Of a DNA stretch of 64,000 nt, positions 6,966-16,018 are shown one piece after another. The stretch spans positions 1-64,000 of the forward strand of contig CAIQHG010000049.1 in NCBI GenBank assembly GCA_903871545.1. The letters are read 5' to 3'. The first letter of the stretch is position 1; the number at the start of each line of letters is the position of its first letter. The translations under genes were made by a program, and so were the position numbers. The notes under the pieces are model-generated. The model was not told the DNA's origin and did not search any database. It saw only the letters and a list, made by a program, of their open reading frames with translations. Source of the DNA: an uncultured Burkholderiales bacterium. Lineage in GTDB: Bacteria > Pseudomonadota > Gammaproteobacteria > Burkholderiales > Burkholderiaceae_C.

Positions 6966-9209
6966 ATGTCAACAGATTCCCGATTTGAATTGCTTTTTAA
7001 AGAAGCTTTAACCCTTCAGCAATCAAATCAGTTCGAACTTGCAATACATCGTTACCTCGAGCTTTTGGCAATCAAGCCGCAGCATTTCGACGCTCTTCAG
7101 TTGCTAGCTACTTGTTACGCTCATATAAACAGATACGATTTAGCAATAGCTACTTTTTCAGATGCTTTAGCTATCAACAAAAAAAATCCCAAAGTCTTCA
7201 ATAATTACGGGTTTGTATTGGCTAAGGTAGGAGACACAGCAAATGCGCTAAAGATGTATGAGAAAGCTCTGAAACTAGATACCACTTATTTAGATGCTCT
7301 AAACAACCTGGCAAACCTTTTTCAACAGATGGGGAGTTTTGAAAAAGCGGTCGATCTTTACACTCGAATAAACAAAATAGATAAAAATTATGTTCAATCA
7401 TATTTTAATAAAGGGGTAGCTCTACAAAAGCTAAACCGTCTCCCTCAAGCTCTCAGCTCTTATGAGGAGACCTTAAAGCGTATCCCCAACCATGTAGACG
7501 CTTTACTAAACAAAGCCATTATCTGTAAAGAAATGGGTTTGTATGAAGACTCAAAAGCCATTTATAAAGCCTTGCTGAATATTCCAAATACTTCTTACAC
7601 ATTTGATTTATACAATAACTACGGCAATTTACTCCAAGCGATGGGCTCTTACAGTGAAGCTATAGATCAATTTGATCTAGCGATAATGGCTAATCCGAAC
7701 CAAGCCATTACGTACTCCAATAGGGGAAATGCGCTTCAAAGAATCAACAGGTTTGAGGAAAGTCTCCAAAGCTACGCAATTGCTATAACGCTCCTGAATA
7801 CTAATCCGGACTTTTTTAACAATAGGGGAAATGTTCATCAAAAGAGCGGCGACCCACAGTCATCCCTTCATGATTATGACTACGCCGTTAGTCTTGATCC
7901 AAGCCACGTTCAAGCCTATTACAACAAAGCAAATCTATACAAGGAACTTGGGGAAGTTGAGCTGGCGAGGGAAAATTACAAGTATTGCCTCTATCTTGAG
8001 CCCCGTTACGCCGATGCTCACAATAACTTAGGTAATGTGTACAAAGATTTAAATAACTTTTCTTCTGCTCTCATCTCTTATGATGACGCATTGCGATTTA
8101 ATCCCTCCCATATAGACGCGCATGTCAACAAGGGTGTTGTATTACAAAAAACATTAGACTTAAGTGGTGCGCTGAAATATTTTGATTTAGCACTCAGTTT
8201 AGATTCCAATAATTCAAAAGCTCTTGTGAATAAAGCAATGGTTTTATTACTGGAGGGTAAGCTATCTGAAGCTTGGCCGATTTACGAAAATCGACTTCAT
8301 GATAAGGAATTCAATCCTTTGCCCCTAAATACCCAAAAGCCTTTTTTAACAGATTTGAATTCAAATATTCGAGTGCTACTTTGGTCTGAGCAAGGAGTTG
8401 GTGACGAGGTCATGTTTGCTAGCATGTTCACTAACCTACAAAGGCGCGTAAGATCATTGATTATTAAAGTAGATCCCCGGTTGATTTCCTTATTTGAAAG
8501 ATCTTTCCCTGGAATTATTTTTTATAAAAAGGAAGACGAAGTGATTGAGAGTCTTTATGACGCGCATTTGCCTATGGGTAGTTTGTGTAACGTTTTGCAG
8601 ATGGATGTATCAGATGTAAGGGGACTTAAGCCGGCATATATTTTTGTGGACCGCCTACAAAGTGAAGCTACTGCCCAGAGTCTACAAAAAGCATTTGATC
8701 CCTTGAAAACCGCTCCATCATCTGGGATCAAAAAACCCTTGTTTTGCGGGATCAGTTGGAAGTCAATAAATCCAAAGAGTGGCCTTGATCGTAGTGTAGA
8801 ACTTGATTTATTGCTATCTGAATTGAAAACTTCTGAAATATTTTTTGTAAATCTTCAATACCCAACGCAGGATTTCGACGATAACAAAGCACAAATATTA
8901 AACCAGACCGGCAGTTTGATTACGACGGACATAAATATTTTTGAGGATATTGACGGATTCGTGAATTTAATAGATGCATGCGACATAGTCTTAACGATTG
9001 ACAATTCAACAGCTCATTTCTCAGCCGCCCTTGGTAAACCCACTCTGGTCTTGTTGCCTTATTGCCCGGATTGGCGATGGATGTTAGAAACTGAAAAAAG
9101 TTATTGGTATCCAAGTGTCACATTATTTAGACAAAAATTTTGGGGGGATTGGAGCGAGCCCCTGCGAGCCGTCAAAACTGCGCTTCATGCTTTTAAAGGG
9201 CTTCAATAA
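6966..9209 (+). CDS. TPR protein with C-terminal glycosyltransferase-like domain
   Basis: A 747-residue protein. About residues 5-440 are a dozen tetratricopeptide repeats (for example NPKVFNNYGFVLAKVGD, then NALKMYEKALKLD). Residues about 455-747 resemble GT9/GT41-type glycosyltransferase halves: LLWSEQGVGDEVMFASMF, then CDIVLTIDNSTAHFSAALGK and PTLVLLPYCPDWRWM near the end. The D-NSTAH motif is the sugar-nucleotide-contacting loop in heptosyltransferase-like enzymes. Related proteins are common in betaproteobacteria and are assumed to glycosylate proteins or surface polymers; none is fixed by this sequence. A paralogous gene starts near 62223. ATG 6966 gives the natural N-terminus; no signal peptide. 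Confidence 0.85.
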   Translation: MSTDSRFELLFKEALTLQQSNQFELAIHRYLELLAIKPQHFDALQLLATCYAHINRYDLAIATFSDALAINKKNPKVFNNYGFVLAKVGDTANALKMYEKALKLDTTYLDALNNLANLFQQMGSFEKAVDLYTRINKIDKNYVQSYFNKGVALQKLNRLPQALSSYEETLKRIPNHVDALLNKAIICKEMGLYEDSKAIYKALLNIPNTSYTFDLYNNYGNLLQAMGSYSEAIDQFDLAIMANPNQAITYSNRGNALQRINRFEESLQSYAIAITLLNTNPDFFNNRGNVHQKSGDPQSSLHDYDYAVSLDPSHVQAYYNKANLYKELGEVELARENYKYCLYLEPRYADAHNNLGNVYKDLNNFSSALISYDDALRFNPSHIDAHVNKGVVLQKTLDLSGALKYFDLALSLDSNNSKALVNKAMVLLLEGKLSEAWPIYENRLHDKEFNPLPLNTQKPFLTDLNSNIRVLLWSEQGVGDEVMFASMFTNLQRRVRSLIIKVDPRLISLFERSFPGIIFYKKEDEVIESLYDAHLPMGSLCNVLQMDVSDVRGLKPAYIFVDRLQSEATAQSLQKAFDPLKTAPSSGIKKPLFCGISWKSINPKSGLDRSVELDLLLSELKTSEIFFVNLQYPTQDFDDNKAQILNQTGSLITTDINIFEDIDGFVNLIDACDIVLTIDNSTAHFSAALGKPTLVLLPYCPDWRWMLETEKSYWYPSVTLFRQKFWGDWSEPLRAVKTALHAFKGLQ

Positions 9210-9266
9210 TCCTAAAAAATAAGTGGGTTTGATTTGTCGTAACAAAAAATTAAAAATCTGAACTGG

Positions 9267-10451
9267 TTAAACAACGTATTTTAGAGAGCGAAATCTCCAC
9301 CAAAAAAGAGTCAACGCAATAATCACGATAAAGAACAAAGATGATATGTTGAGTAGATTCCAGCCTTGAGTTGTAATCAGCGCACCAGATCCAAATGAAG
9401 TTGTGGCCATAGTTGAGAAAACGAAGAAATTAATTGCTGCTTGGGCCTTGTTTTTCTCCTCAGGCTTATACGTTGTCATAGCCAGTGTTGTTGCACCCGT
9501 AAAGAGAAAGTTCCAGCCTACACCTAAGCAAAAAAGAGCTGCTAAAAAATGATTTAGATCCGCTCCGGACAAAGCAATCACTACGCACAAAAGATTTAAA
9601 AATGCTCCGGTGCACATTACTTTATATTTGCCAAAACGTTTAATAAGTGAGCCCGTAAAAAAACCTGGTGCAAACATACCAATGACGTGCCACTCCAAAA
9701 CAAGAGCTGTATCAGAGAACGGTAAACTACAAATCTTCATCGCAAGAGGCGTTGCTGCCATTAGCAAATTCATGACGCCGTATCCAAGTGCGGCGCACAC
9801 GACAGATACGATAAAAATAGGTTGCGAAATAAGTTCAAGGGTCGTTCTATTGGTAACCTCTGCATTTAGTGATACTTTATCTATAGGAAATTTAATCAAG
9901 CTCATGAGAAGAAGTCCAAGACAAGCTACTAAGCTCAGTGCGAGATAAGCACCCAAAAAAGGAGTTTCAAAAACGTGCTGCGTCCAGGCCGCTAAATTTG
10001 GACCAATGATTGCACCCATTACACCGCCGGCCACGACCCAAGAAACCGCCTTTTCTCGAAACTCCTTGGAACAAACCTCGGCTGCTGCGAAGCGGTACAA
10101 CTGGCCATTGGCACTGTAAAAACCGGCGACAAAGGTGCCTGTAATCAAAAGGTCGAAATTTTTGCTCCAAGCCGCATATGCACAAATTAGGGCAGAAAAT
10201 AAGGCAACTATTAGTCCTATTTGAAAACATTTCTTTCGTCCAAACTTAGCTTGAGCTTTGGACACAAGAGGGGTTGACAGTGCACCTCCAATGACATATC
10301 CCATTACCGGTAAAGTGGCTAACCAAGCAGACGGCGCAAGGGAGAGTCCAACTAGTCCGTTGACAGCTATGAAAGTGACGTTATTGGTTAGAAAAAGTCC
10401 CTGACACAAAATTAAGATTAAGAGATTTATATTCAGGAACTTACTTTTCAT
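9267..10451 (-). CDS. MFS transporter
   Basis: A 394-residue major facilitator protein with twelve hydrophobic segments. The first cytoplasmic loop reads STPLVSKAQAKFGRKKCFQIG, a version of the MFS signature that keeps the key GRKK. The second half has the matching loop SLIKRFGKYKVMC. The substrate is unknown; a drug or metabolite efflux role is only a guess. It is convergent with the TPR gene and stands apart from the ankyrin gene upstream, with 182 bp between them that probably hold its own promoter. Confidence 0.88.
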   Translation of the reverse strand: MKSKFLNINLLILILCQGLFLTNNVTFIAVNGLVGLSLAPSAWLATLPVMGYVIGGALSTPLVSKAQAKFGRKKCFQIGLIVALFSALICAYAAWSKNFDLLITGTFVAGFYSANGQLYRFAAAEVCSKEFREKAVSWVVAGGVMGAIIGPNLAAWTQHVFETPFLGAYLALSLVACLGLLLMSLIKFPIDKVSLNAEVTNRTTLELISQPIFIVSVVCAALGYGVMNLLMAATPLAMKICSLPFSDTALVLEWHVIGMFAPGFFTGSLIKRFGKYKVMCTGAFLNLLCVVIALSGADLNHFLAALFCLGVGWNFLFTGATTLAMTTYKPEEKNKAQAAINFFVFSTMATTSFGSGALITTQGWNLLNISSLFFIVIIALTLFWWRFRSLKYVV

Positions 10452-10633
10452 ATGAATTAGGAGTTTTTATGTTGTGCGACTGAATGTAGTCAAGGTAAGT
10501 TCAATTGACATTGTAGTTAGCTAAATCCGTTAAATTTGCCAACATCAAATTGCTTTTTTACTTTATACGATGTATATTATGTTAAATAGTAAATATACAA
10601 TATATGATCATTTAAATTCAAAAACGGGGGTGA

Positions 10634-11323
10634 TCACTTGGATTTGGAGGTCCATTTTGCAGTTTCATTATTTAAGAAAACAACTAAGGCAGAGTCCCCT
10701 TTCATTTCAGCAAAATCACTTGCGGTTAGATCCAGGTTGTTTTTAACCGTTGGGTCAGCACCTTCTTGAATTAAGAATTTGGCAGACTTATCGTTGCCAT
10801 ATTTTGAAGCCATCATAAGAGGTGTAGTTCCATTTGGGGACGCAGCGTCTATATAAGCGCTTTGATTCAGTAGTAATCTCAACATTTCTATATGGCCGCT
10901 CGAAGCAGCATAATGAAGCGCAGTCCAGCCAGTTTTGTTAACTGAAGATCCTTTTGAGATGAGAATTTTTGCTATCTCTAATTTATTATTGATCGCAGCA
11001 AACATCAATGCGTTCTCGTCATAAAGATTTGGACGATCTATATCAATTCCTTTTGTTGAGATTAAGACTTTTATAACGTTGGTGGAACCACTTTTTACAG
11101 CTAAGATTAACGGAGTTTCACCAGCCTCGTTTGGTGTGTTTGGATCGAAACCCCTAATTAATAAGTTTTTGATGACCTGCGAATTATCGGTGACTATGGA
11201 GGCGAAAAAATCATCGAAAGACCCTGCAGTACTGGGTTGAGAGAAAAGTATTGAAACAGCAAAAAAAATCCAAATAAAACGCGAAGTAAACGAAATAGAA
11301 GATCCGAAGGTTTTACATCTCAT
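10634..11323 (-). CDS. Exported ankyrin-repeat protein
   Basis: A 229-residue protein with an N-terminal signal peptide (hydrophobic FIWIFFAVSILF, likely cleavage near STAGS) followed by five or six ankyrin repeats (for example NEAGETPLILAVKSGS, NKTGWTALHYAASSGH and NGTTPLMMASKYGN). It probably binds a protein partner in the periplasm. Its ATG overlaps the tatD stop (ATGA), so it is translationally coupled to the mltG-tmk-holB-tatD operon. An ankyrin gene after tatD is, as I recall, a recurrent arrangement in Burkholderiales. The partner is unknown. Confidence 0.88.
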   Translation of the reverse strand: MRCKTFGSSISFTSRFIWIFFAVSILFSQPSTAGSFDDFFASIVTDNSQVIKNLLIRGFDPNTPNEAGETPLILAVKSGSTNVIKVLISTKGIDIDRPNLYDENALMFAAINNKLEIAKILISKGSSVNKTGWTALHYAASSGHIEMLRLLLNQSAYIDAASPNGTTPLMMASKYGNDKSAKFLIQEGADPTVKNNLDLTASDFAEMKGDSALVVFLNNETAKWTSKSK

Positions 11324-12114
11324 TTATTTATTCCATAAAACAGTTTTTCAAAATTAGAGCTACTTGCGTATGCAACTTCCTCAATTGTTATACCCCTTAA
11401 TTCAGCAATATGTTTTGCTACAAACGGTACGTACGCAGGCGTGTTGGTTTTTCCTCTATGAGGCATAGGCGCTAAATACGGACTGTCGGTTTCTATCAAC
11501 AAACGCTCAAGAGGGATCCATGAGGCAATTTCTTTTAGTTCCTTGGCATTTTTAAAAGTAACAATACCAGAAAACGAGATGTAAAAACCCAACTCCATCG
11601 CTTTTTTAGCTACATACTCATTTTCAGTAAAGCAGTGAAAGACCCCTCCTACACTCCCCAATGATCCGTCTTCGCCTTCCTCTTTTAATATTCTTAAGGT
11701 ATCCTCAGAGGAATTCCTTGTGTGAATCACAAGGGGGAGATGACAGGCTCTAGCAACCCTTATATGCCTCCTAAATCTCTCTCGCTGCCACTCCATATCC
11801 AAGTCACTGCGCTCGCCCATCCGGTAGTAATCTAGACCTGTTTCTCCAATTCCGACCACACGCGGCCGTTTGGAAAGTGCAACTAATTCATCAAAAGATG
11901 GCTCTAAAACTCCCTCCTCATCAGGATGAACGCCCACAGTACACCAAAAATTATCGTACTCCATTGCAAGGGCGTGTACGTCATCAAAGGTCTCTATTTT
12001 GGTGCTTATGATTAACGCCCTAGTCACATTGGCTTCTTGCATAGCAACTCTAATGGTTGATATGTTTGCACTAAGTTCAGGATAATTTAGGTGGCAGTGG
12101 GAATCTGTAAACAT
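11320..12114 (-). CDS. tatD: TatD-family metal-dependent deoxyribonuclease
   Basis: A 264-residue TIM-barrel hydrolase of the TatD family. The metal ligands are visible: DSHCHLNYPEL at the N-terminus, GIGETGLDYYR (Glu), PLVIHTRNS, GVFHCFTE and LLIETDSPYLAP. It begins MFTDSHCHL with no extension. In this position after holB the family member corresponds to E. coli YcfH. Its role is DNA 3' processing or an unknown hydrolysis. It is 34 bp after holB and 4 bp overlapping with the ankyrin gene. Confidence 0.93.
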   Translation of the reverse strand: MFTDSHCHLNYPELSANISTIRVAMQEANVTRALIISTKIETFDDVHALAMEYDNFWCTVGVHPDEEGVLEPSFDELVALSKRPRVVGIGETGLDYYRMGERSDLDMEWQRERFRRHIRVARACHLPLVIHTRNSSEDTLRILKEEGEDGSLGSVGGVFHCFTENEYVAKKAMELGFYISFSGIVTFKNAKELKEIASWIPLERLLIETDSPYLAPMPHRGKTNTPAYVPFVAKHIAELRGITIEEVAYASSSNFEKLFYGINK

Positions 12115-12148
12115 AATCGTTAGATTTGAGAAAATTTATTGTCTAAAT

Positions 12149-13150
12149 TTAATCTCTCATAGCTCTTTCAGCCTGAATGCATAAACTCTCAATCATTAGG
12201 CCAGCGTTAAAAGGGTGCTCTGAGGTTTTAGACTCTTTACAAAGCTCTTTGTACCAATTAGATAGAGCAAGAATATTTTTTGATTTAGGAAGTGTAGAGT
12301 CCTTAAAGTAACGCGTATTAGCACCAAAATGATTTGCAATTAAGTCAGAGCAAAGTTTTTGAAATATCTTTATAACTTGCGTTGGTGTTAGCCCCTCTAA
12401 AGTAGTCATGTCCCCTTTAAAGATGGCCTTGGGTATTGAGTTCCAAAGCGGCTCATCTATTCCTAAAGATGCTAGATTTAGGGCATCCTCTGGTCTCCCC
12501 CCCGAGGCCTTTAAAAGCGCTGAAGCCTCACTTTGCTCAATTCCGCGCTCAATCATCCACTGGATCGCTGCGCTCTCAGTTGGCCAACTCAACGTGTGCG
12601 TTTGACACCGACTTCTAATAGTGGGCAACAACTGATAGGAAGCTTCACTTGAAACAATAAAACGTGAGTTCCCGGGCGGTTCCTCAAGGGTTTTAAGTAT
12701 CATGTTAGATGCATAAAGATTTAACTTTTCAGCAGGATAAATTAATACTATCTTTGCTTTTGAGCCTGTGGAGGTGCGTTGCGTGAACTCAACCATATCT
12801 CTTACCGCTTCAACTCGGATTTCTTTGCTAGGTTTACGGTCTTTATCGTCAATTTCTTTTTGCGCCTTCTCACTCAAAGGCCATTCAAAATCTAACATCT
12901 GCACTTCAGGCATCAATACATACAGGTCTGGATGAGTGTGGACTTCTACTAAATGACAACTCTGGCACCGATTGCATGCGTGATTATGTATAGGTTCTAA
13001 ACAAAGCCATGCTTTGCTGATCTCGATTGCAAGTTGGTATTGCCCTAAACCAGAGGGGCCTTGAAATAGCCAAGCATGGCCCTTACTGCTAAATAGGTTT
13101 TGTACTTGTTCGTTTATCCACGGAGCAATGTTGCTTTGTGTATCAGTCAT
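12149..13150 (-). CDS. holB: DNA polymerase III delta' subunit
   Basis: A 333-residue clamp-loader subunit. The P-loop is degenerate (GPSGLGQYQLAIE, with Gln in place of the usual Lys), as expected for delta', which does not hydrolyse ATP. The zinc cluster (ACNRCQSCHLVEVHTHPDL) and the sensor-1/SRC motif (RFIVSSEASYQLLPTIRSRC) are present. It opens and loads the beta clamp with delta and the tau/gamma subunits. It is located 7 bp after tmk, as in many proteobacteria. Confidence 0.94.
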   Translation of the reverse strand: MTDTQSNIAPWINEQVQNLFSSKGHAWLFQGPSGLGQYQLAIEISKAWLCLEPIHNHACNRCQSCHLVEVHTHPDLYVLMPEVQMLDFEWPLSEKAQKEIDDKDRKPSKEIRVEAVRDMVEFTQRTSTGSKAKIVLIYPAEKLNLYASNMILKTLEEPPGNSRFIVSSEASYQLLPTIRSRCQTHTLSWPTESAAIQWMIERGIEQSEASALLKASGGRPEDALNLASLGIDEPLWNSIPKAIFKGDMTTLEGLTPTQVIKIFQKLCSDLIANHFGANTRYFKDSTLPKSKNILALSNWYKELCKESKTSEHPFNAGLMIESLCIQAERAMRD

Positions 13151-13157
13151 TTATTAT

Positions 13158-13808
13158 TTATAGTGATTTTCTAAGCAGCGCTTTGTCATTAACACTTTGA
13201 AGTATTGCCAACCACACACTATCGCGAGACTGATTTGCATCTATACGGATAAACCGATTAGGAGCTTGTTCAGCCCTTTGGTGATAAGCGGCGTGAACTT
13301 GAGAAAAAAATTGGACAGGCTGCGATTCAAACCTGTCAGGAACCCTGGCAGATACCAAACGCTGCGCTGCAATCAATGGATCCAAAGCGAACCAAAGAGT
13401 CAAATCTGGCTCTACGAGTTTTTGCTGGTCAGACTGGACCCATTTTTCTAACTGTTTGAGAATATTTAAATCAAATCCACGCCCTCCCCCTTGATATGCA
13501 AAAGTTGCATCTGTAAATCTATCGCAAAGTACAACCTCGCCTTTCCTAAGAGCGGGCAAGATTACCTTGTTGATATGATCTCTTCTTGCTGCAAACACCA
13601 GTAATGATTCCGTCAAAGCATCCATTGAGTCGTTTAAAACGATGTCTCTTAATTTCTCAGCAAGCTCAGTCCCTCCGGGCTCGCGGGTCATCGTGACCGC
13701 CCTACCCTGGAGCTTAAATTGCTCAGCTAAGGCTTGGATATGGGTCGATTTGCCGGCGCCGTCAATGCCCTCAAAGCTGATAAAAATACCTTTTAAATTA
13801 TTATTCAT
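13158..13808 (-). CDS. tmk: Thymidylate kinase
   Basis: A 216-residue enzyme with P-loop [13 protein letters not shown], the DR motif [16 protein letters not shown] and the [15 protein letters not shown] loop. It phosphorylates dTMP to dTDP for DNA synthesis. The LID region [11 protein letters not shown]-like segment ([12 protein letters not shown]) is of the E. coli type. The gene is 2 bp after mltG and 7 bp before holB, so it is part of a tight operon. Confidence 0.96.
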   Translation of the reverse strand: MNNNLKGIFISFEGIDGAGKSTHIQALAEQFKLQGRAVTMTREPGGTELAEKLRDIVLNDSMDALTESLLVFAARRDHINKVILPALRKGEVVLCDRFTDATFAYQGGGRGFDLNILKQLEKWVQSDQQKLVEPDLTLWFALDPLIAAQRLVSARVPDRFESQPVQFFSQVHAAYHQRAEQAPNRFIRIDANQSRDSVWLAILQSVNDKALLRKSL

Positions 13809-13810
13809 TT

Positions 13811-14839
13811 TTATTTTTGACTAGGCAAACTTGTGTAATCTTTGGTTCGGATAAGTTGATATTTGTGGACTGCAGCGTTGTGTTCCTCAAGCGTATTAGA
13901 AAACTCACTACTCCCATCGCCTTTAGCCACGAAATATAGAGCCTTGCTTTGTGCTGGATTCACAGCAGCTTGCAAGGCAGCTTTGCCCGGCATTGCAATG
14001 GGGGTGGGTGGAAGACCAACATGAACATAGGTATTCCACGGATGGTTAATTCTAAGATCACTTTTGTGCAGATTACCGTCAAAATCTGTCCCTAACCCGT
14101 ATATCACCGTGGGATCTGTTTGCAATAACATCCCCAATTCAAGCCTGTTACTAAAAACACTCGCGATCATAGGCCTGTCGCTGGCAAGACCTGTTTCCTT
14201 TTCAACAATACTGGCCAAGATAAGCGCCTCCTCGGGTGACTTAACGGTTGTTCTTATAGAACGTTTGTGCCAAATTGACTCAAGGTGACGATTCATCGCT
14301 TTGAAAGCTCTTTTTAATATGTTCTTATCCGAAGTTCCTTTGCCGTATGTGTAGGTATCAGGGTAGAAATGACCCTCCGCCGCTAATTGCGCAAATCCTA
14401 GCATATTCATAATTTCTTGATCTGACATTAGCGTAGTTTCATGACGCAGACCATCAGATTTCTCAAGTTGGGCCCTGAATTGCCTCATATTCCACCCCTC
14501 GATTAAGGTAATTGCCCTTAAATTTTCCTGGCCCCTAATAAGCTTTTGAAGTAGATCCCAACCAGTATCATTTGAGCTAAGTTCATAACTACCAGCCCTA
14601 ATTTGCTTGGCTTGCCCGCTAAAGCGAAACATTAAATAAAGGGCGTAACTTGGAATATCTACACCCGAACTAACAATTTCTGCAGCGATCTGCCTAACCG
14701 GTGTTCCCGGCTCTATGGAGATCTCTACGGTAGGTGCGTTTAAATTGAGGGGTGTAAAAACCCACCAAAATATCTGTCCCATAGCGTAAATTAGGAAAAT
14801 AAGCAGTGATAAGAGCGAGATCTTGAGGAAACGAAACAA
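13811..14839 (-). CDS. mltG: Endolytic murein transglycosylase MltG
   Basis: A 342-residue YceG-like protein with one N-terminal membrane anchor (about residues 7-28). The catalytic region reads [17 protein letters not shown] (catalytic Glu in VEKET), then [13 protein letters not shown] and [19 protein letters not shown]. It cleaves nascent glycan strands and so limits their length. It is the first gene of mltG-tmk-holB-tatD-ankyrin and is divergent from ygfZ across 98 bp (14840-14937), which must contain both promoters. Confidence 0.95.
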   Translation of the reverse strand: MFRFLKISLLSLLIFLIYAMGQIFWWVFTPLNLNAPTVEISIEPGTPVRQIAAEIVSSGVDIPSYALYLMFRFSGQAKQIRAGSYELSSNDTGWDLLQKLIRGQENLRAITLIEGWNMRQFRAQLEKSDGLRHETTLMSDQEIMNMLGFAQLAAEGHFYPDTYTYGKGTSDKNILKRAFKAMNRHLESIWHKRSIRTTVKSPEEALILASIVEKETGLASDRPMIASVFSNRLELGMLLQTDPTVIYGLGTDFDGNLHKSDLRINHPWNTYVHVGLPPTPIAMPGKAALQAAVNPAQSKALYFVAKGDGSSEFSNTLEEHNAAVHKYQLIRTKDYTSLPSQK

Positions 14840-14937
14840 ACTTAAGCCCTTCCCTGATGTAAAAATTCGGTTATGTATGATAATCTAAAGTGGTATTCTC
14901 AGCGACTAATCGATTTTCCATTTAAATACAGCCTACA

Positions 14938-15876
14938 TTGACAGTTACAACTCAACTACCTCAACTAACAACGGGCTCAACTACATTAAGCTGCTACGGC
15001 GTTATAAAAGTCGCCGGAGAAGACGCTTTGTCTTTTTTACATAACCAACTTACGCAAGACTTTATTAATTTAAAAGAAGATCAGGCTAATTTTTGCGTAT
15101 TTTGTAATGCAAAAGGGCGAATTCAGGCCAGTTTTATTGCAATTGAGTCGTTGAAAAACGAAATACTGTTGATTACGAGCGCAGATTTGGTTTTGCAAAC
15201 CGTAAAACGATTGTCCATGTTTGTTCTCAGATCCAAAGTCAAAATTACTGATGCAACTGAGCAGTATGATTTACTTGGGACAATCGGGGATGAGAACGTA
15301 CCAAAGGGTGTTTCAACCCATCCGTGGTCACATTTTATAAACAACCCAGAAACTACAGCAACCCATTGGGTGACACTTTACCCTGCTTGCGGAAAATTCC
15401 GCTTTATACGCATTTCAATCAAAGGGATGCAGTCACACGTAGCCCCATCAATCTCTGTCAATGATTGGCAGCTAAGCGAAATTTTAAGCGGTGTGTGTTT
15501 TATCAACTTACCCACCTTTGAGGCATTTGTGCCCCAAATGATTAACTATGAGTCTTTGAACGGAATCAACTTTAAAAAAGGTTGTTATCCCGGACAAGAA
15601 GTGGTGGCTAGAAGCCAATTTCGAGGCACTATTAAAAGACGAGGATTCATCATCTCCTGTGAATCCGCATTAAGCTCAGGAGATGAATTATTTTTCGCAT
15701 CCGATAGGTCCCAGCCATGCGGGAAAATAGTTAGTTCCGCCTCCCACCTTGGTACCTACTACGCGTTTGCAAGTATTCTTACGCACTTTGATAAATCCTC
15801 AGATTTAATCGTTACTGCCCACAATGAAGCCGTATCTTTTCACGAATTACCTTACTCCTTAAGAGATGATATTTAA
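14938..15876 (+). CDS. ygfZ: Folate-binding Fe-S cluster maintenance protein YgfZ
   Basis: A 312-residue protein of the YgfZ/GcvT-like family. The signature KGCYPGQEVVARSQFRG, with the redox-active Cys, is intact. It helps maintain some Fe-S enzymes such as MiaB, in a folate-dependent way. The only start that fits the family length is a TTG at 14938; there is no ATG before the conserved core. The neighbourhood (divergent mltG-tmk-holB) is typical of Burkholderiales. Confidence 0.92.
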   Translation: MTVTTQLPQLTTGSTTLSCYGVIKVAGEDALSFLHNQLTQDFINLKEDQANFCVFCNAKGRIQASFIAIESLKNEILLITSADLVLQTVKRLSMFVLRSKVKITDATEQYDLLGTIGDENVPKGVSTHPWSHFINNPETTATHWVTLYPACGKFRFIRISIKGMQSHVAPSISVNDWQLSEILSGVCFINLPTFEAFVPQMINYESLNGINFKKGCYPGQEVVARSQFRGTIKRRGFIISCESALSSGDELFFASDRSQPCGKIVSSASHLGTYYAFASILTHFDKSSDLIVTAHNEAVSFHELPYSLRDDI

Positions 15877-16018
15877 TACTTTTTAATTCAATTTCGTTTA
15901 TTATTAGAAATATGAATAAAAATATATTATAAAACTAAAGATTCTAGATTCTGAGCCGAATTACCTATTGTGCCTTTTTGCGCTTTTAAAGATCAATACA
16001 TAATTTTGCACCAACCCT

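Noticed and set aside
12149-13150. Missing Walker A Lys in holB as a defect
   Set aside because: Delta' is expected not to hydrolyse ATP, and a degenerate P-loop is normal.
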